64,000 nucleotides of DNA from Actimicrobium sp047621345 (GTDB lineage Bacteria; Pseudomonadota; Gammaproteobacteria; Burkholderiales; Burkholderiaceae_D). This document shows positions 44,284 through 53,248 of the stretch, piece after piece. How positions within the stretch are numbered: position 1 is the first letter of the stretch; the number at the start of each line of letters is the position of its first letter. The stretch is from contig JBLHLW010000002.1 in NCBI GenBank assembly GCA_047621345.1, forward strand, positions 1 through 64,000. The letters are read 5' to 3'. The notes under the pieces are model-generated. The model was not told where the DNA came from. It made no database searches and saw only the letters and a program-made list of their open reading frames with translations. The position numbers and the translations under genes were made by a program.

Positions 44284-45588
44284 ATGACACGAGCCACCCG
44301 ATTTTCCCTGATACGCGGCCTGACCTGGGCTCAGGTACGGGACCTGTTCCGCTTCGCTGCGCGCCGGCTTGATGAAGAGCATTTGCCGCAAGTCGCCGGT
44401 AGCCTGACCTTCACCTCGGTGCTCGCGCTGGTGCCACTACTGACTATTGCGCTGGCCATTTTTACCGCCTTCCCGCTCTTTAATACCTTTCGGACATCGC
44501 TGGAAGCGTATTTCATCCAGAATCTGATGCCCAGGGCAATTGCCAACACGGTTCTCGAATACCTGACCCAGTTTGCGGCCAAGTCGACCGGCCTGTCGGC
44601 CATTGGCGGCGGCGTATTGATTGTCACCGCCGTGGCGATGATGTCGACCATTGACCGAATCTTCAATCGCATCTGGGGTGTGCGCGTGAGTCGTCCTTTC
44701 CTGCAGCGGGTGCTGGTCTACTGGGCCATTGTCACGTTGGGGCCGCTGCTGATCGGCGTGTCGATTTCGCTGACGTCCTACCTGTTCAAGGCGACCAATG
44801 GCGTGGTACTAACCATCCCGATGGTCGGTGCGGTAGCCTACACGGTCATTTCGGTGGCATTGACTACCGGCGCCTTTGCGTTGCTGTACGTGTCGGTGCC
44901 GAACCGCGCCGTCGCCTGGTCTGATGCCCTCTGGGGCGGCTTGCTGGCTGGCGTTGCGTTCGAAATTGCCAAGCGCCTGTTTGCGACCTACGTTGTGCGG
45001 TTCCCGACCTACACAATGGTGTATGGATCAGTCGCGGCGGTGCCGATTTTCCTGCTGTGGATCTACATGTTCTGGATGATTACGCTCGGTGGCGCGTTGC
45101 TTGCAGCGGCCTTGCCGGTCGTTAAATACGAACGCTGGTGGCATGTCGCACGACCCGGCAGTGCGTTTGTCGATGCCATTGATATCCTGCGCATGTTGTA
45201 CCGGGCGCGCAGTGTGGCTAGTTCTGCCGAAGTCAATGCGACCATGATCCGTAACGGTACCCACCTTGGATTCGACGAGTCGGAGCAATTGTTGCAGAAG
45301 ATGCTAGATGCGGGCTGGGTCGGACGTCTCCGCAACGAGGCACCCAAGCGACGCTTAGGCTGGCGTAAATCGGATAACGGCAGTCTGGATCGCTGGACCT
45401 TGCTGGCCAATCCGCAGCAACTCAAGCTGGGGGATGTCTACCAAGTGTTCGTCTTCGACGCCTTCAGTGCCTCACCGCTGGCAATACATGTTGAGAGCGC
45501 GATCGAGCGCGGTCTCGACCAAAGCATCGCGGCCTACTTCGATCATGAACCGGTGCGGCCGTTCAAGCTCAGCACCGCCAAGGCCTGA
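44284..45588 (+). CDS. YihY/BrkB family inner-membrane protein
   Basis: A protein of about 434 residues of the UPF0761 (YihY, BrkB) family with six transmembrane helices within about residues 30-290. LPQVAGSLTFTSVLALVPLLTI and MVYGSVAAVPIFLLWIYMFW are family marks. A C-terminal cytosolic region of about 130 residues resembles a winged-helix fold. It was once called RNase BN, an assignment since withdrawn. The ATG at 44284 was chosen because earlier starts lack support. Confidence 0.88.
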   Translation: MTRATRFSLIRGLTWAQVRDLFRFAARRLDEEHLPQVAGSLTFTSVLALVPLLTIALAIFTAFPLFNTFRTSLEAYFIQNLMPRAIANTVLEYLTQFAAKSTGLSAIGGGVLIVTAVAMMSTIDRIFNRIWGVRVSRPFLQRVLVYWAIVTLGPLLIGVSISLTSYLFKATNGVVLTIPMVGAVAYTVISVALTTGAFALLYVSVPNRAVAWSDALWGGLLAGVAFEIAKRLFATYVVRFPTYTMVYGSVAAVPIFLLWIYMFWMITLGGALLAAALPVVKYERWWHVARPGSAFVDAIDILRMLYRARSVASSAEVNATMIRNGTHLGFDESEQLLQKMLDAGWVGRLRNEAPKRRLGWRKSDNGSLDRWTLLANPQQLKLGDVYQVFVFDAFSASPLAIHVESAIERGLDQSIAAYFDHEPVRPFKLSTAKA

Positions 45589-45589
45589 T

Positions 45590-45772
45590 GAAGATTTCCA
45601 GATTGGGGCCGTAGCCGCAACGAACAAATTGGACGCGCTTGATTTCTGCACACGGGTTAGCGTTCAGAGGCACCTGCATCCACGCCTTGTCGGATTGGAA
45701 CGGAACGACTTTAAAGGAGGCCTAGCAACCAATCACGTTGATGAAAAAATTCACTGCCGCATCGACGTTAGG
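45590..45772 (-). pseudogene. Remnant of a VOC/glyoxalase-family gene with in-frame TAG
   Basis: Translation of the minus strand gives PNVDAAVNFFINVIGC, then TAG (45724-45722), then ASFKVVPFQSDKAWMQ and further to RCGYGPNLEIF, all in one frame. This matches the first half of glyoxalase/VOC proteins (a VDAAVxFF start, then a GPNLEIF-type strand). Both ends are lost: the upstream edge falls in the hydrolase stop region and the downstream edge in the end of yihY. The TAG probably replaces a glutamate codon. With one nonsense codon and no frameshift it seems a fairly recent loss. Confidence 0.72.
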
Positions 45773-46580
45773 TCTTCTGCATCGCAAACCCGAACAGGCT
45801 AGCCAACACCGCATCCGGCTGTTCGGCCATTAGCGCATGGCCACACCCGGCCAGTCGCTCTACTCGTGATGCCGGGATGGCGGCAATCAATGCCGCACTG
45901 GCACGCGGCGGGGTCATCTGATCCTGTTGCGCGAGTAAAAATAGCGTCGGGCAAGTCACAGCCGCCGCCGCATCAAGTCCCTTTGCGTAGGTATTACAGG
46001 CGACGAAATCGGTATGAAATACCGCGGCGGAATTGCCAGCAGCCAGCCGCTGCATCAGCCGCTGATTCCCACCCGTGACCGAAAATCCTGGCCCCGGTGA
46101 TGACGGCTTTTGCGCAATCCCGGAATGCGACCAGACGTTGACCATATCGATCGCGCGCGGCTCGTCGTGCAATGCCGCGTCGAGCAGTGCATCGGACACT
46201 TTCATCGGATACGCGCAAGCCAGCAGCGCCAGCTTGGTGATCCGCTCTGGCGCGTGGCGCGCGGTTTCCAGCGCAATCAGCGACCCCATGCTGTGACCGA
46301 TCAGCATCGCCTGCCTGGCGCCAGCCGCATCCAGCACGGCCAGCAACCAGTCGGCCATCGACTCGACCGAGTCCAGCGGCGCACCCTTGCTTCGGCCGTG
46401 GCCCGGCAAGTCGATGGCTAGGACGCCAAATCCGTGATGGGCGAAATAACGTGTCTGCAGTATCCACACCGAATGGTCGTGCTGCGCGCCATGGATGAAC
46501 ACAGCGGTCGGCAAGGCGGCATCGAACGGCTTGCCGCCGGTGTAGCAATAGGCATCGTGGCCGGCAACGTTGAGCAGCAT
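45768..46580 (-). CDS. Alpha/beta hydrolase
   Basis: A 270-residue serine hydrolase. The oxyanion motif is FIHGAQHDHSVW, the nucleophile elbow GHSMGS with Ser97, the acid probably in LLAQQDQMTPP, and the histidine in GCGHALMAEQ. The substrate is unknown. It starts one base after the metY stop, with GGAG overlapping the end of metY, so it is translationally coupled to it. It is too short to be a MetX homoserine acetyltransferase. Its stop codon lies at the broken edge of a VOC pseudogene. Confidence 0.9.
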   Translation of the reverse strand: MLLNVAGHDAYCYTGGKPFDAALPTAVFIHGAQHDHSVWILQTRYFAHHGFGVLAIDLPGHGRSKGAPLDSVESMADWLLAVLDAAGARQAMLIGHSMGSLIALETARHAPERITKLALLACAYPMKVSDALLDAALHDEPRAIDMVNVWSHSGIAQKPSSPGPGFSVTGGNQRLMQRLAAGNSAAVFHTDFVACNTYAKGLDAAAAVTCPTLFLLAQQDQMTPPRASAALIAAIPASRVERLAGCGHALMAEQPDAVLASLFGFAMQKT

Positions 46581-46581
46581 G

Positions 46582-47901
46582 TCAGGCTCCTTTTGGACTA
46601 CGTTGTGAGGCCTTCAGGCCGATGGCGAGGTCTTCGATCAGGTCGTCGACATCTTCGAGTCCGATCGACAGACGCATCGTGCCTTCGGTAATTCCGGAGG
46701 CCAGCAGTTGTTCGGTCGGTACTCGGAAATGGGTGGTCGAAGCCGGATGGATGACCAGCGATTTTGCATCGCCGACATTGGCCAGGTGCGAGAAAATTTT
46801 CAGTGCTTCGACGAAGCGCTGGCCGGCAGCGCGGTCGCCCTTGATGCTGAACGTGAAGACCGCACCGCAGCCTTTGGGCAGCATGGTTTTAGCCAACGCA
46901 TAGTCCGGGTGCGATGGCAGTTCCGGGTACGAGACCGATTCCACGGCCTGTTGTGCGAGCAGGAAGTCGACTACCTTGCGGGTGTTGGCGACATGCCGGT
47001 CCATGCGCAGGGCTAGGGTTTCGATGCCTTGCAAAATCGCGAATGCATTGTGCGGACTCATCACGGCGCCGAAGTCGCGCAAGCCTTCGCGGCGGGCGCG
47101 TAGCGCGAACGGTGCGACGGTCGATTCTTCTGAAAACACCATGCCGTGGAAACCGTCATAGGGCTCGCACAGTTCGGCGAAACGGCCGGTTTTTTCATAG
47201 GCCTGTTGCCAGTCGAAGGTGCCGCCATCGACCAGCAAACCACCGATCGCGGTGCCGTGGCCGCACAGGAATTTGGTGGCGGAATGAAAGACCAGATCAG
47301 CGCCGTGATCGAACGGACGCAACAGATACGGCGTCGTAAAAGTGGCATCGACCATCAGCGGCAAATAGTGTTCATGCGCCAGCGCTGCGACACGGTCGAT
47401 ATCAAGCACGTCCAGACCGGGATTGCCGAGGGTCTCGGCAAACAGCACCTTGGTATTCGGCCGGATCGCGGCGCGCCATGCATCAAGGTCGCGCGGATCA
47501 ACGAAGGTCGTCTCGATACCGAAGCGCTTGAGCGTATAGCCCAACAGATTTTGCGAGCCACCGTACAGCGCGCGTGAGGCAACAATATGCGAACCGGCTC
47601 CGGCAATCGTCACTAGTCCGAGGTGCATCGCCGCCTGGCCACTGGCCGTGGCGATGCCGGCGACACCCCCTTCGAGCGCGGCTATGCGTTCTTCCAGCAC
47701 CGCATTGGTCGGATTCGAAATGCGCGAATACACATGACCGGAACGCTCCATGTTGAATAGCGACGCGGCGTGATCGGAGTCTTTGAAGACAAACGAGCTG
47801 GTCAGATAAATCGGCGTGGCGCGCGCGCCAGTGGCGGGATCAGGGGCTGCGCCAGCGTGCAGTGCAAGCGTATCGAAACCGGGGTAATGTGGACCGCTCA
47901 T
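46582..47901 (-). CDS. metY: O-acetylhomoserine sulfhydrylase-type enzyme
   Basis: A 439-residue PLP enzyme of the Cys/Met metabolism family, the usual MetY length. FDTLALHAGAAPDPATGA and YSRISNPTNAVLEERIAALEGG are typical. The PLP lysine is Lys210 in HSATKFLCGHG. It probably makes homocysteine from O-acetylhomoserine and sulfide. A role on O-succinylhomoserine (MetZ) cannot be excluded. It is the first gene of a two-gene operon with the alpha/beta hydrolase. Confidence 0.9.
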   Translation of the reverse strand: MSGPHYPGFDTLALHAGAAPDPATGARATPIYLTSSFVFKDSDHAASLFNMERSGHVYSRISNPTNAVLEERIAALEGGVAGIATASGQAAMHLGLVTIAGAGSHIVASRALYGGSQNLLGYTLKRFGIETTFVDPRDLDAWRAAIRPNTKVLFAETLGNPGLDVLDIDRVAALAHEHYLPLMVDATFTTPYLLRPFDHGADLVFHSATKFLCGHGTAIGGLLVDGGTFDWQQAYEKTGRFAELCEPYDGFHGMVFSEESTVAPFALRARREGLRDFGAVMSPHNAFAILQGIETLALRMDRHVANTRKVVDFLLAQQAVESVSYPELPSHPDYALAKTMLPKGCGAVFTFSIKGDRAAGQRFVEALKIFSHLANVGDAKSLVIHPASTTHFRVPTEQLLASGITEGTMRLSIGLEDVDDLIEDLAIGLKASQRSPKGA

Positions 47902-48044
47902 GGGACTGTCTCTCTTGTGTGGAATGCCTGAATCCTAGCACTTGCTGCAGGTCATTTCGATAGTGGCCGGGAGCGCGCTAGATTTTTGGACCTGCTTGCG
48001 CTACATTGCAATCATCAGAACAACAAAGAGTCGGGACACGAAAA

Positions 48045-48491
48045 ATGAAAGTATCTGAAATCCTGCAAGTCAAGGGCAACATCCTCTACACCGTTACTCC
48101 CCAAACATCGATGAGTGAAGCCGTCATCACGATGGCCGAAAAGGATATTGGCTCGCTGGTCGTCATGGAGTTTGGCGAACTGGTCGGCATGCTGAGCTTT
48201 CGCGAAGTCATGAAAACGCTGCATGAAAACGGTGGTGAAATCGGTAAAAGCCTGGTGCGCAAGCACATGGATGACCATCCGATCACGGTCACGCCGGATA
48301 CCGAAATCAATGAAGTGCGCCGCCTGATGCTGGAGCGTCATGCGCGCTACGTGCCGGTGCTCGATGCCAAGACACTGCTGGGCGTGATCTCGTTTTACGA
48401 TGTCGCCCGGGCGGTCGTCGAAGCGCAGAGTTTCGAGAATAAAATGCTGAAAGCCTACATCCGCGATTGGCCTGCCGAAGGCGACGAGTAA
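48045..48491 (+). CDS. CBS-domain pair protein
   Basis: A 148-residue soluble protein made only of two CBS motifs (about 8-60 and 75-130), with IGSLVVMEFGELVGMLSFRE in the first and RHARYVPVLDAKTLLGVISFYD in the second. Such Bateman modules bind adenosyl ligands. The start at 48045 is a good fit to the family; a longer frame has no ribosome-binding site. It diverges from metY. Its partner is unknown. Confidence 0.88.
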   Translation: MKVSEILQVKGNILYTVTPQTSMSEAVITMAEKDIGSLVVMEFGELVGMLSFREVMKTLHENGGEIGKSLVRKHMDDHPITVTPDTEINEVRRLMLERHARYVPVLDAKTLLGVISFYDVARAVVEAQSFENKMLKAYIRDWPAEGDE

Positions 48492-48620
48492 TTTTACTTG
48501 GACAGTTTTTCAGCCTTATTATTGCGCCGTTACGGACTACCTGAACAAGGCAGTCTTTAACGGCATTTTCATTTCTATCAGGACGTTCGATGCTGATCGT
48601 CCGCTCAGGGAGCTAGCACC

Positions 48621-49625
48621 ATGCATATCGCCATCATCGGGGCCGGACTGTCCGGCCTGACTTGCGCACGTCGCTTGCAGGAGCAGGGGCATTGCGTCAC
48701 CGTCTATGAAAAAAGTCATGCCGTCAGCGGCCGAATGAGTACGCGCCAGACCGACTTCGGTGGCTTCGATCACGGTGCCCAATACTTTACGGCCAGCAGT
48801 GCCGCATTCAAAAGTGATGTGGCTGCCTGGACCAAAGCTGGTTGGGTAGCGCCATGGAAAGGCAAGTTCGTTGCGCTCGATCATGGCACGTCCACACCGG
48901 CAGGCAAGTCGGGCAATCGTCATGTCGGCGTACCGGGCATGCGGTCGGTCGGAGTGCAGTTGGCGCAAGGACTTGATGTACGTACCGGACAGCGGGTGGG
49001 GCATATCGAACGCATCGAAACAAACCAGGGCGAGCAATGGCTGCTATCCGTGCACTGCGATACGGTCCCCGTTGCTGCCAGCGCTGGACCGTTCGATGCT
49101 GTCATCGTGGCCGTTCCCGCTGATCAGGCGACTGACTTGCTGTCGGTGGTGCCGGCCTTTGCCAAGACGGCTAAAAAGGCGTTGCTGGCGCCGTGCTGGA
49201 CGCTGATGGTGGCGTTTCAGGATTCACTGGAGCTGGGCTACGACGGTGCCTGGGTCAGTAATTCGCGGCTGTCATGGCTGGCGCATGATGCTTCCAAGCC
49301 GGGCCGCCGTCCCGGTGAACACTGGATCGGTCAGGCGTCGGCGGCATGGAGCATCGAGCATCTGGAAGACGAGCCGGAGCGGGTACGTGAAAAACTGCTG
49401 AAGGCTTTTCATGAAGCTACCGGCAGTCAGGTGCAGCCGGTGTTTTCGGCGGTGCATCGCTGGCGCTATTCGAAGGCGACGACACCGCTGAAAGACGATT
49501 GCTTGTGGAATAAAAAATTGCGTATCGGTGCTTGTGGTGACTGGTTCTCGGCCGGACTTGAGGGTGCCGGCAAGATCGAAAATGCCTATTTGAGCGGAGC
49601 CGCTCTGGCTGCGGTGATCGCCTGA
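48621..49625 (+). CDS. Renalase-like FAD/NAD(P)-binding oxidoreductase
   Basis: A 334-residue flavoprotein. The N-terminal Rossmann motif IAIIGAGLSGLTCARRL is followed by VYEKSHAVSGRMSTR and FDHGAQYFTA. RIGACGDWFSAGLEGA near the C-terminus is the second FAD-contact motif. These features match bacterial renalase-like amine oxidase relatives. GGGAG lies nine bases before the ATG. Its substrate is unknown. Confidence 0.88.
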   Translation: MHIAIIGAGLSGLTCARRLQEQGHCVTVYEKSHAVSGRMSTRQTDFGGFDHGAQYFTASSAAFKSDVAAWTKAGWVAPWKGKFVALDHGTSTPAGKSGNRHVGVPGMRSVGVQLAQGLDVRTGQRVGHIERIETNQGEQWLLSVHCDTVPVAASAGPFDAVIVAVPADQATDLLSVVPAFAKTAKKALLAPCWTLMVAFQDSLELGYDGAWVSNSRLSWLAHDASKPGRRPGEHWIGQASAAWSIEHLEDEPERVREKLLKAFHEATGSQVQPVFSAVHRWRYSKATTPLKDDCLWNKKLRIGACGDWFSAGLEGAGKIENAYLSGAALAAVIA

Positions 49626-49633
49626 GTTCCGAG

Positions 49634-51529
49634 GTGCCGGCAGTGCAGGCGCGAAGCCAGTTCGCGCTGCTGGCCGAGCGCCGATTTGCGCCATTTTTCT
49701 GGACGCAATTTCTTGGCGCGCTCAATGACAATGTCTTCAAGACGGCGTTGCTGACGATTCTGACCTACGATGCGCTCAGCTGGACCACGCTCGATCCGGT
49801 CTTGCTGACGAACCTGATTCCGGGTCTGTTCATTTTGCCATTCGTCCTGTTCTCGGCTACTGCCGGGCAATTGGCGGACAAGTACGACAAAGGCCGGGTG
49901 GCGCGGCTGGTCAAGCTGCTGGAGATTGCCATCATGGCGCTCGCGGGGTTCGGCTGGATGACGCACAACCTGCCGCTGCTCGTGCTGGCGATCGTCGGCA
50001 TGGGCTTGCATTCGACGCTATTCGGACCGGTGAAATTTGCCTACTTGCCGCAACATTTGAAGCGCACCGAGCTGGTCGGTGGCAACGGACTGGTCGAGAG
50101 CGGCACCTTTGTCGGCATCTTGCTCGGCGAAATAGTGGGCGCATTGCTGGTCGTGCACAAGCCGTGGGGTATCGAACTGATCGCGACAGGTACGCTGTTA
50201 CTGGCCGTGCTGGGCTGGTTGTTCAGTCGCGCCATCCCGCCGTCGCCGGCGCCGGTGCCGGATCTGAAAGTGAACTGGAATCCGTTCACGGAAACCTTGC
50301 GCAACCTGAATTATTCGCGCCAGAATCGGACCGTATTTTTGTCCTTGCTGGGCAATTCCTGGTTCTGGTTTTATGGCGCAATCATCCTCGCGCAATTTCC
50401 GCTGTATGCGAAAAATTATTTGCACGGCGATCACGGCGTGTTCGTATTGCTGCTGGCAGTTTTCTCGCTCGGGATTGGTGCCGGCTCGCTGCTGTGCGAG
50501 CGCCTGTCAGGTCATCGCATCGAGATCGGATTGGTGCCATTCGGCTCCATCGGTTTGTCGGTGTTTGGTATCGAACTGTTCCTTGCCAGCCTCGCGTACA
50601 CTAACATCTTGCCGGTCGATGCAGCCGGTTTTCTGGCGCAAACGGGTAGCCTGCGCATTCTGTTTGCCATCCTGATGATCGGCGTTTCCGGCGGGTTGTA
50701 TATCGTGCCGCTGTTTGCGCTGATCCAGACCCGCTGCGATCCGCGTCACTTGTCGCGCACGATTGCCGGCATGAATATCCTCAATGCGCTGTTCATGGTG
50801 GTCGCTGCCTTGCTGGCGATGCTGCTGCTGAAAAACGGTGTCACGATTCCCCAATTGTTTCTGGTAACTGCATTGCTCAACGCGGTGGTGGCGATCTACA
50901 TTTACTGGCTGGTACCGGAGTTCCTGATCCGCTTCCTCGCCTGGTTGCTGATCCATACCATCCATCGGGTGCGCACTGTCGACGTGGCGCATATTCCCTT
51001 GCAGGGTGCGGCCATGCTGGTGTGCAACCATGTCAGCTATGTCGATGCGATCGTGATCCTTGCTGCCAGTCCGCGTCCGATCCGCTTCGTGATGGACCAC
51101 CGCATTTTCAAGTTCCCGTTGTTGTCCTGGCTGTTCCGGAGCGCCGGTGCGATACCGATTGCGCCGGCCAGCGAAGATACGGTCGTCACGGAGAAAGCCT
51201 ACGCCGCCATCGAACTCGCGCTGGCGCATGGCGAGCTGGTCTGCATTTTTCCTGAAGGCAAACTGACTGTCACTGGCGAGATCAATGTCTTCCGTGGCGG
51301 CATCATGAAAATCCTGCAGCGCTCGCCGGTGCCGGTGATTCCGATGGCGCTGTGTGGTTTGTGGGGTAGCGTGTTTTCGCATGCACAAGACAATCCGTTT
51401 GACCGGGTTTTTCAACGTGGTCTGCGTTCGACGCTGAGGCTGATCATCGGTGCGCCACTGCGGTCGACGGAGGTCACGCCCGACGTGTTGCGCGAGCACG
51501 TGCAGGCCTTGCGCGGGAATACCCGGTAG
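49634..51529 (+). CDS. MFS transporter fused to 1-acylglycerol-phosphate acyltransferase
   Basis: A 631-residue two-part membrane protein. Residues 1 to about 430 form a 12-helix MFS domain like LplT (FWTQFLGALNDNVFKTALL). The rest is a PlsC-like acyltransferase with the HX4D motif NHVSYVD near 465 and FPEGKLT downstream. LplT-Aas systems import and reacylate lysophospholipids. The acyl-ACP ligase domain found at the end of longer fusions is missing here. The start is GTG at 49634, nine bases after the preceding gene. Confidence 0.9.
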   Translation: MPAVQARSQFALLAERRFAPFFWTQFLGALNDNVFKTALLTILTYDALSWTTLDPVLLTNLIPGLFILPFVLFSATAGQLADKYDKGRVARLVKLLEIAIMALAGFGWMTHNLPLLVLAIVGMGLHSTLFGPVKFAYLPQHLKRTELVGGNGLVESGTFVGILLGEIVGALLVVHKPWGIELIATGTLLLAVLGWLFSRAIPPSPAPVPDLKVNWNPFTETLRNLNYSRQNRTVFLSLLGNSWFWFYGAIILAQFPLYAKNYLHGDHGVFVLLLAVFSLGIGAGSLLCERLSGHRIEIGLVPFGSIGLSVFGIELFLASLAYTNILPVDAAGFLAQTGSLRILFAILMIGVSGGLYIVPLFALIQTRCDPRHLSRTIAGMNILNALFMVVAALLAMLLLKNGVTIPQLFLVTALLNAVVAIYIYWLVPEFLIRFLAWLLIHTIHRVRTVDVAHIPLQGAAMLVCNHVSYVDAIVILAASPRPIRFVMDHRIFKFPLLSWLFRSAGAIPIAPASEDTVVTEKAYAAIELALAHGELVCIFPEGKLTVTGEINVFRGGIMKILQRSPVPVIPMALCGLWGSVFSHAQDNPFDRVFQRGLRSTLRLIIGAPLRSTEVTPDVLREHVQALRGNTR

Positions 51530-51632
51530 CGATCGCTCTCGATTATTGACACGCGTGATCCTGTCAGATGTCCGTACTCTGGATTGTTCTTGCACTTGCT
51601 ACAATCCGGTATCTTATTTTCAATTTTCTGCC

Positions 51633-52421
51633 ATGACTTTTTTGCCTTTGCTTCCTCGTTGGACTTGCGCCTTGCTCATCGGCTTGCTGTTGTGCTTTGG
51701 TCAGGCTCAGGCGCAACCGTCCCTGCAAGTTGCTGCCGCTGCGGATCTGGCGCAATGCATCGATGAATTGAACGCCGAGTTCGGGGCCAGGCACGGCGGC
51801 GTTCCCGTCAGTGCCAGCATCGGATCCTCGGGAAATTTTTACGCGCAGATCACCAACGGTGCACCGTTCGATGTGTTTTTGTCTGCGGATCTGGCCTATC
51901 CGGTCGCGCTGGCTAAAGCGGGCCACGCCGATATGTCTTCGCTGATCACCTATGCCTACGGCCAACTGGTGTTGTGGACCGCTGACCCGACACTGGATCC
52001 ATCGACCGGATTCAAGTTGTTCGACGACGCCCGGGTGAAGCGGATTGCGATTGCTAATCCGGATTTTGCGCCATACGGACGCGCTGCCCGTGACGCCTTG
52101 CAGCATGTGGGTGTGTGGGACACCATCCAGCGGCGTCTGGTATTTGGCGATAACGTTGCCCAGACCGGGCAATTCATCGCGACGGGCAACGCGCAGGTTG
52201 GACTGGTCAGTGCCGCCCATTTCAAACCTGGCACGACCCGGCCGGGGCGTAGCTGGCCGGTCCCTCAGGCCTGGTATCCGCGCATCGAACAAGGTGTCAT
52301 CGTCACGGCCCGGGGTCGCAGCAACCCGCTGGCAAAGCAATATGTGGTCTTTCTGGGGAGCGAGGCGGGTCGGTCTATTCTGCGCAAGTACGGATTTGTC
52401 TTGCCAGAGATGCCGCGGTGA
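51633..52421 (+). CDS. modA: Molybdate ABC transporter substrate-binding protein
   Basis: A 262-residue periplasmic protein. The signal peptide ends at AQA near residue 27, and the mature protein opens with LQVAAAADLAQCIDELN. GSSGNFYAQITNGAPFDVFLSAD contains the oxyanion-binding serines of ModA. The start at 51633 is the only one giving a signal peptide. Its stop overlaps the modB GTG by four bases. Confidence 0.92.
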   Translation: MTFLPLLPRWTCALLIGLLLCFGQAQAQPSLQVAAAADLAQCIDELNAEFGARHGGVPVSASIGSSGNFYAQITNGAPFDVFLSADLAYPVALAKAGHADMSSLITYAYGQLVLWTADPTLDPSTGFKLFDDARVKRIAIANPDFAPYGRAARDALQHVGVWDTIQRRLVFGDNVAQTGQFIATGNAQVGLVSAAHFKPGTTRPGRSWPVPQAWYPRIEQGVIVTARGRSNPLAKQYVVFLGSEAGRSILRKYGFVLPEMPR

Positions 52422-53137
52422 TCACCCCGGTTTGGTTGTTGCCGCATGAGTTGTGGGTGGCGCTCGGGCTAACCATTCAGCTTGCTGCTGTCTCGACGGT
52501 GATCCTGATGGTGATCGTGTTGCCGTTGGGCTGGTGGTTGGCGACGACGCGGCACCGTGCGGCTTTACTGCTGGAAATTCTGATGTCGCTGCCACTGGTA
52601 TTGCCACCGACCGTGATCGGTTTTTATCTGCTCACGCTGCTGTCGCCACAACATGCGCTCGGACAATGGTGGCAACAGCTGTTCGGTCAAACCTTGCCGT
52701 TTTCATTTGCCGGACTGGTCATCGGTTCCTGCGTCTATAGTTTGCCGTTTGCCTTGCAACCTGTCATGGCCGCATTCCGCATGTTGCGACCGGAAATGGC
52801 CCACGCCGCTTATTCGCTGGGTATGACGCCCCGCCAAACATTCCTGCATGTGTTGCTGCCGCTGTCGAAAGCGGGTGTCTATTCGGGAGCGATCCTTGCG
52901 TTTGCCCATACCATCGGCGAATTCGGCGTCGTATTAATGTTGGGTGGCGGCATTCCCGGCGTGACGCGGGTGGCGTCGATTGCGTTATACGACGAGGCCC
53001 AAAAATTGAACTACCCGGATGCGCACGGATTTGCGCTGCTGTTGCTGGCACTGTCGTTTATTTTGTTGTGTGTCACGACCGCATTGCAAAAGCGTCAGGA
53101 GCGCTGGCGCCAACTCGGACACTTTTCCTTGCGCTGA
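52418..53137 (+). CDS. modB: Molybdate ABC transporter permease
   Basis: A 239-residue inner-membrane permease with five or six hydrophobic helices. LPLVLPPTVIGFYLL and the ATPase-contact loop AHAAYSLGMTPRQTFLHV, followed by GAILAFAHTIGEFGVVLMLGG, are ModB hallmarks. The GTG at 52418 overlaps modA. No modC ATPase gene follows; the next gene is rlmJ, so the transporter must borrow an ATPase from elsewhere. Confidence 0.93.
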   Translation: MITPVWLLPHELWVALGLTIQLAAVSTVILMVIVLPLGWWLATTRHRAALLLEILMSLPLVLPPTVIGFYLLTLLSPQHALGQWWQQLFGQTLPFSFAGLVIGSCVYSLPFALQPVMAAFRMLRPEMAHAAYSLGMTPRQTFLHVLLPLSKAGVYSGAILAFAHTIGEFGVVLMLGGGIPGVTRVASIALYDEAQKLNYPDAHGFALLLLALSFILLCVTTALQKRQERWRQLGHFSLR

Positions 53138-53248
53138 TTGCAGTATCGATGACTTGTCGCCGTCGGGACTTGTTAAAATGCGCCATCCGCAGGATTGCCG
53201 CACCGTTCAGCGCATCCTTTCATTCCCTTACCAAGATCGATCATTGTT

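Noticed and set aside
50507..51595. 362-codon minus-strand frame opposite the MFS-acyltransferase gene
   Set aside because: Composition is typical of an antisense shadow (Arg/Gln/His-rich), and the plus-strand gene has complete motifs.
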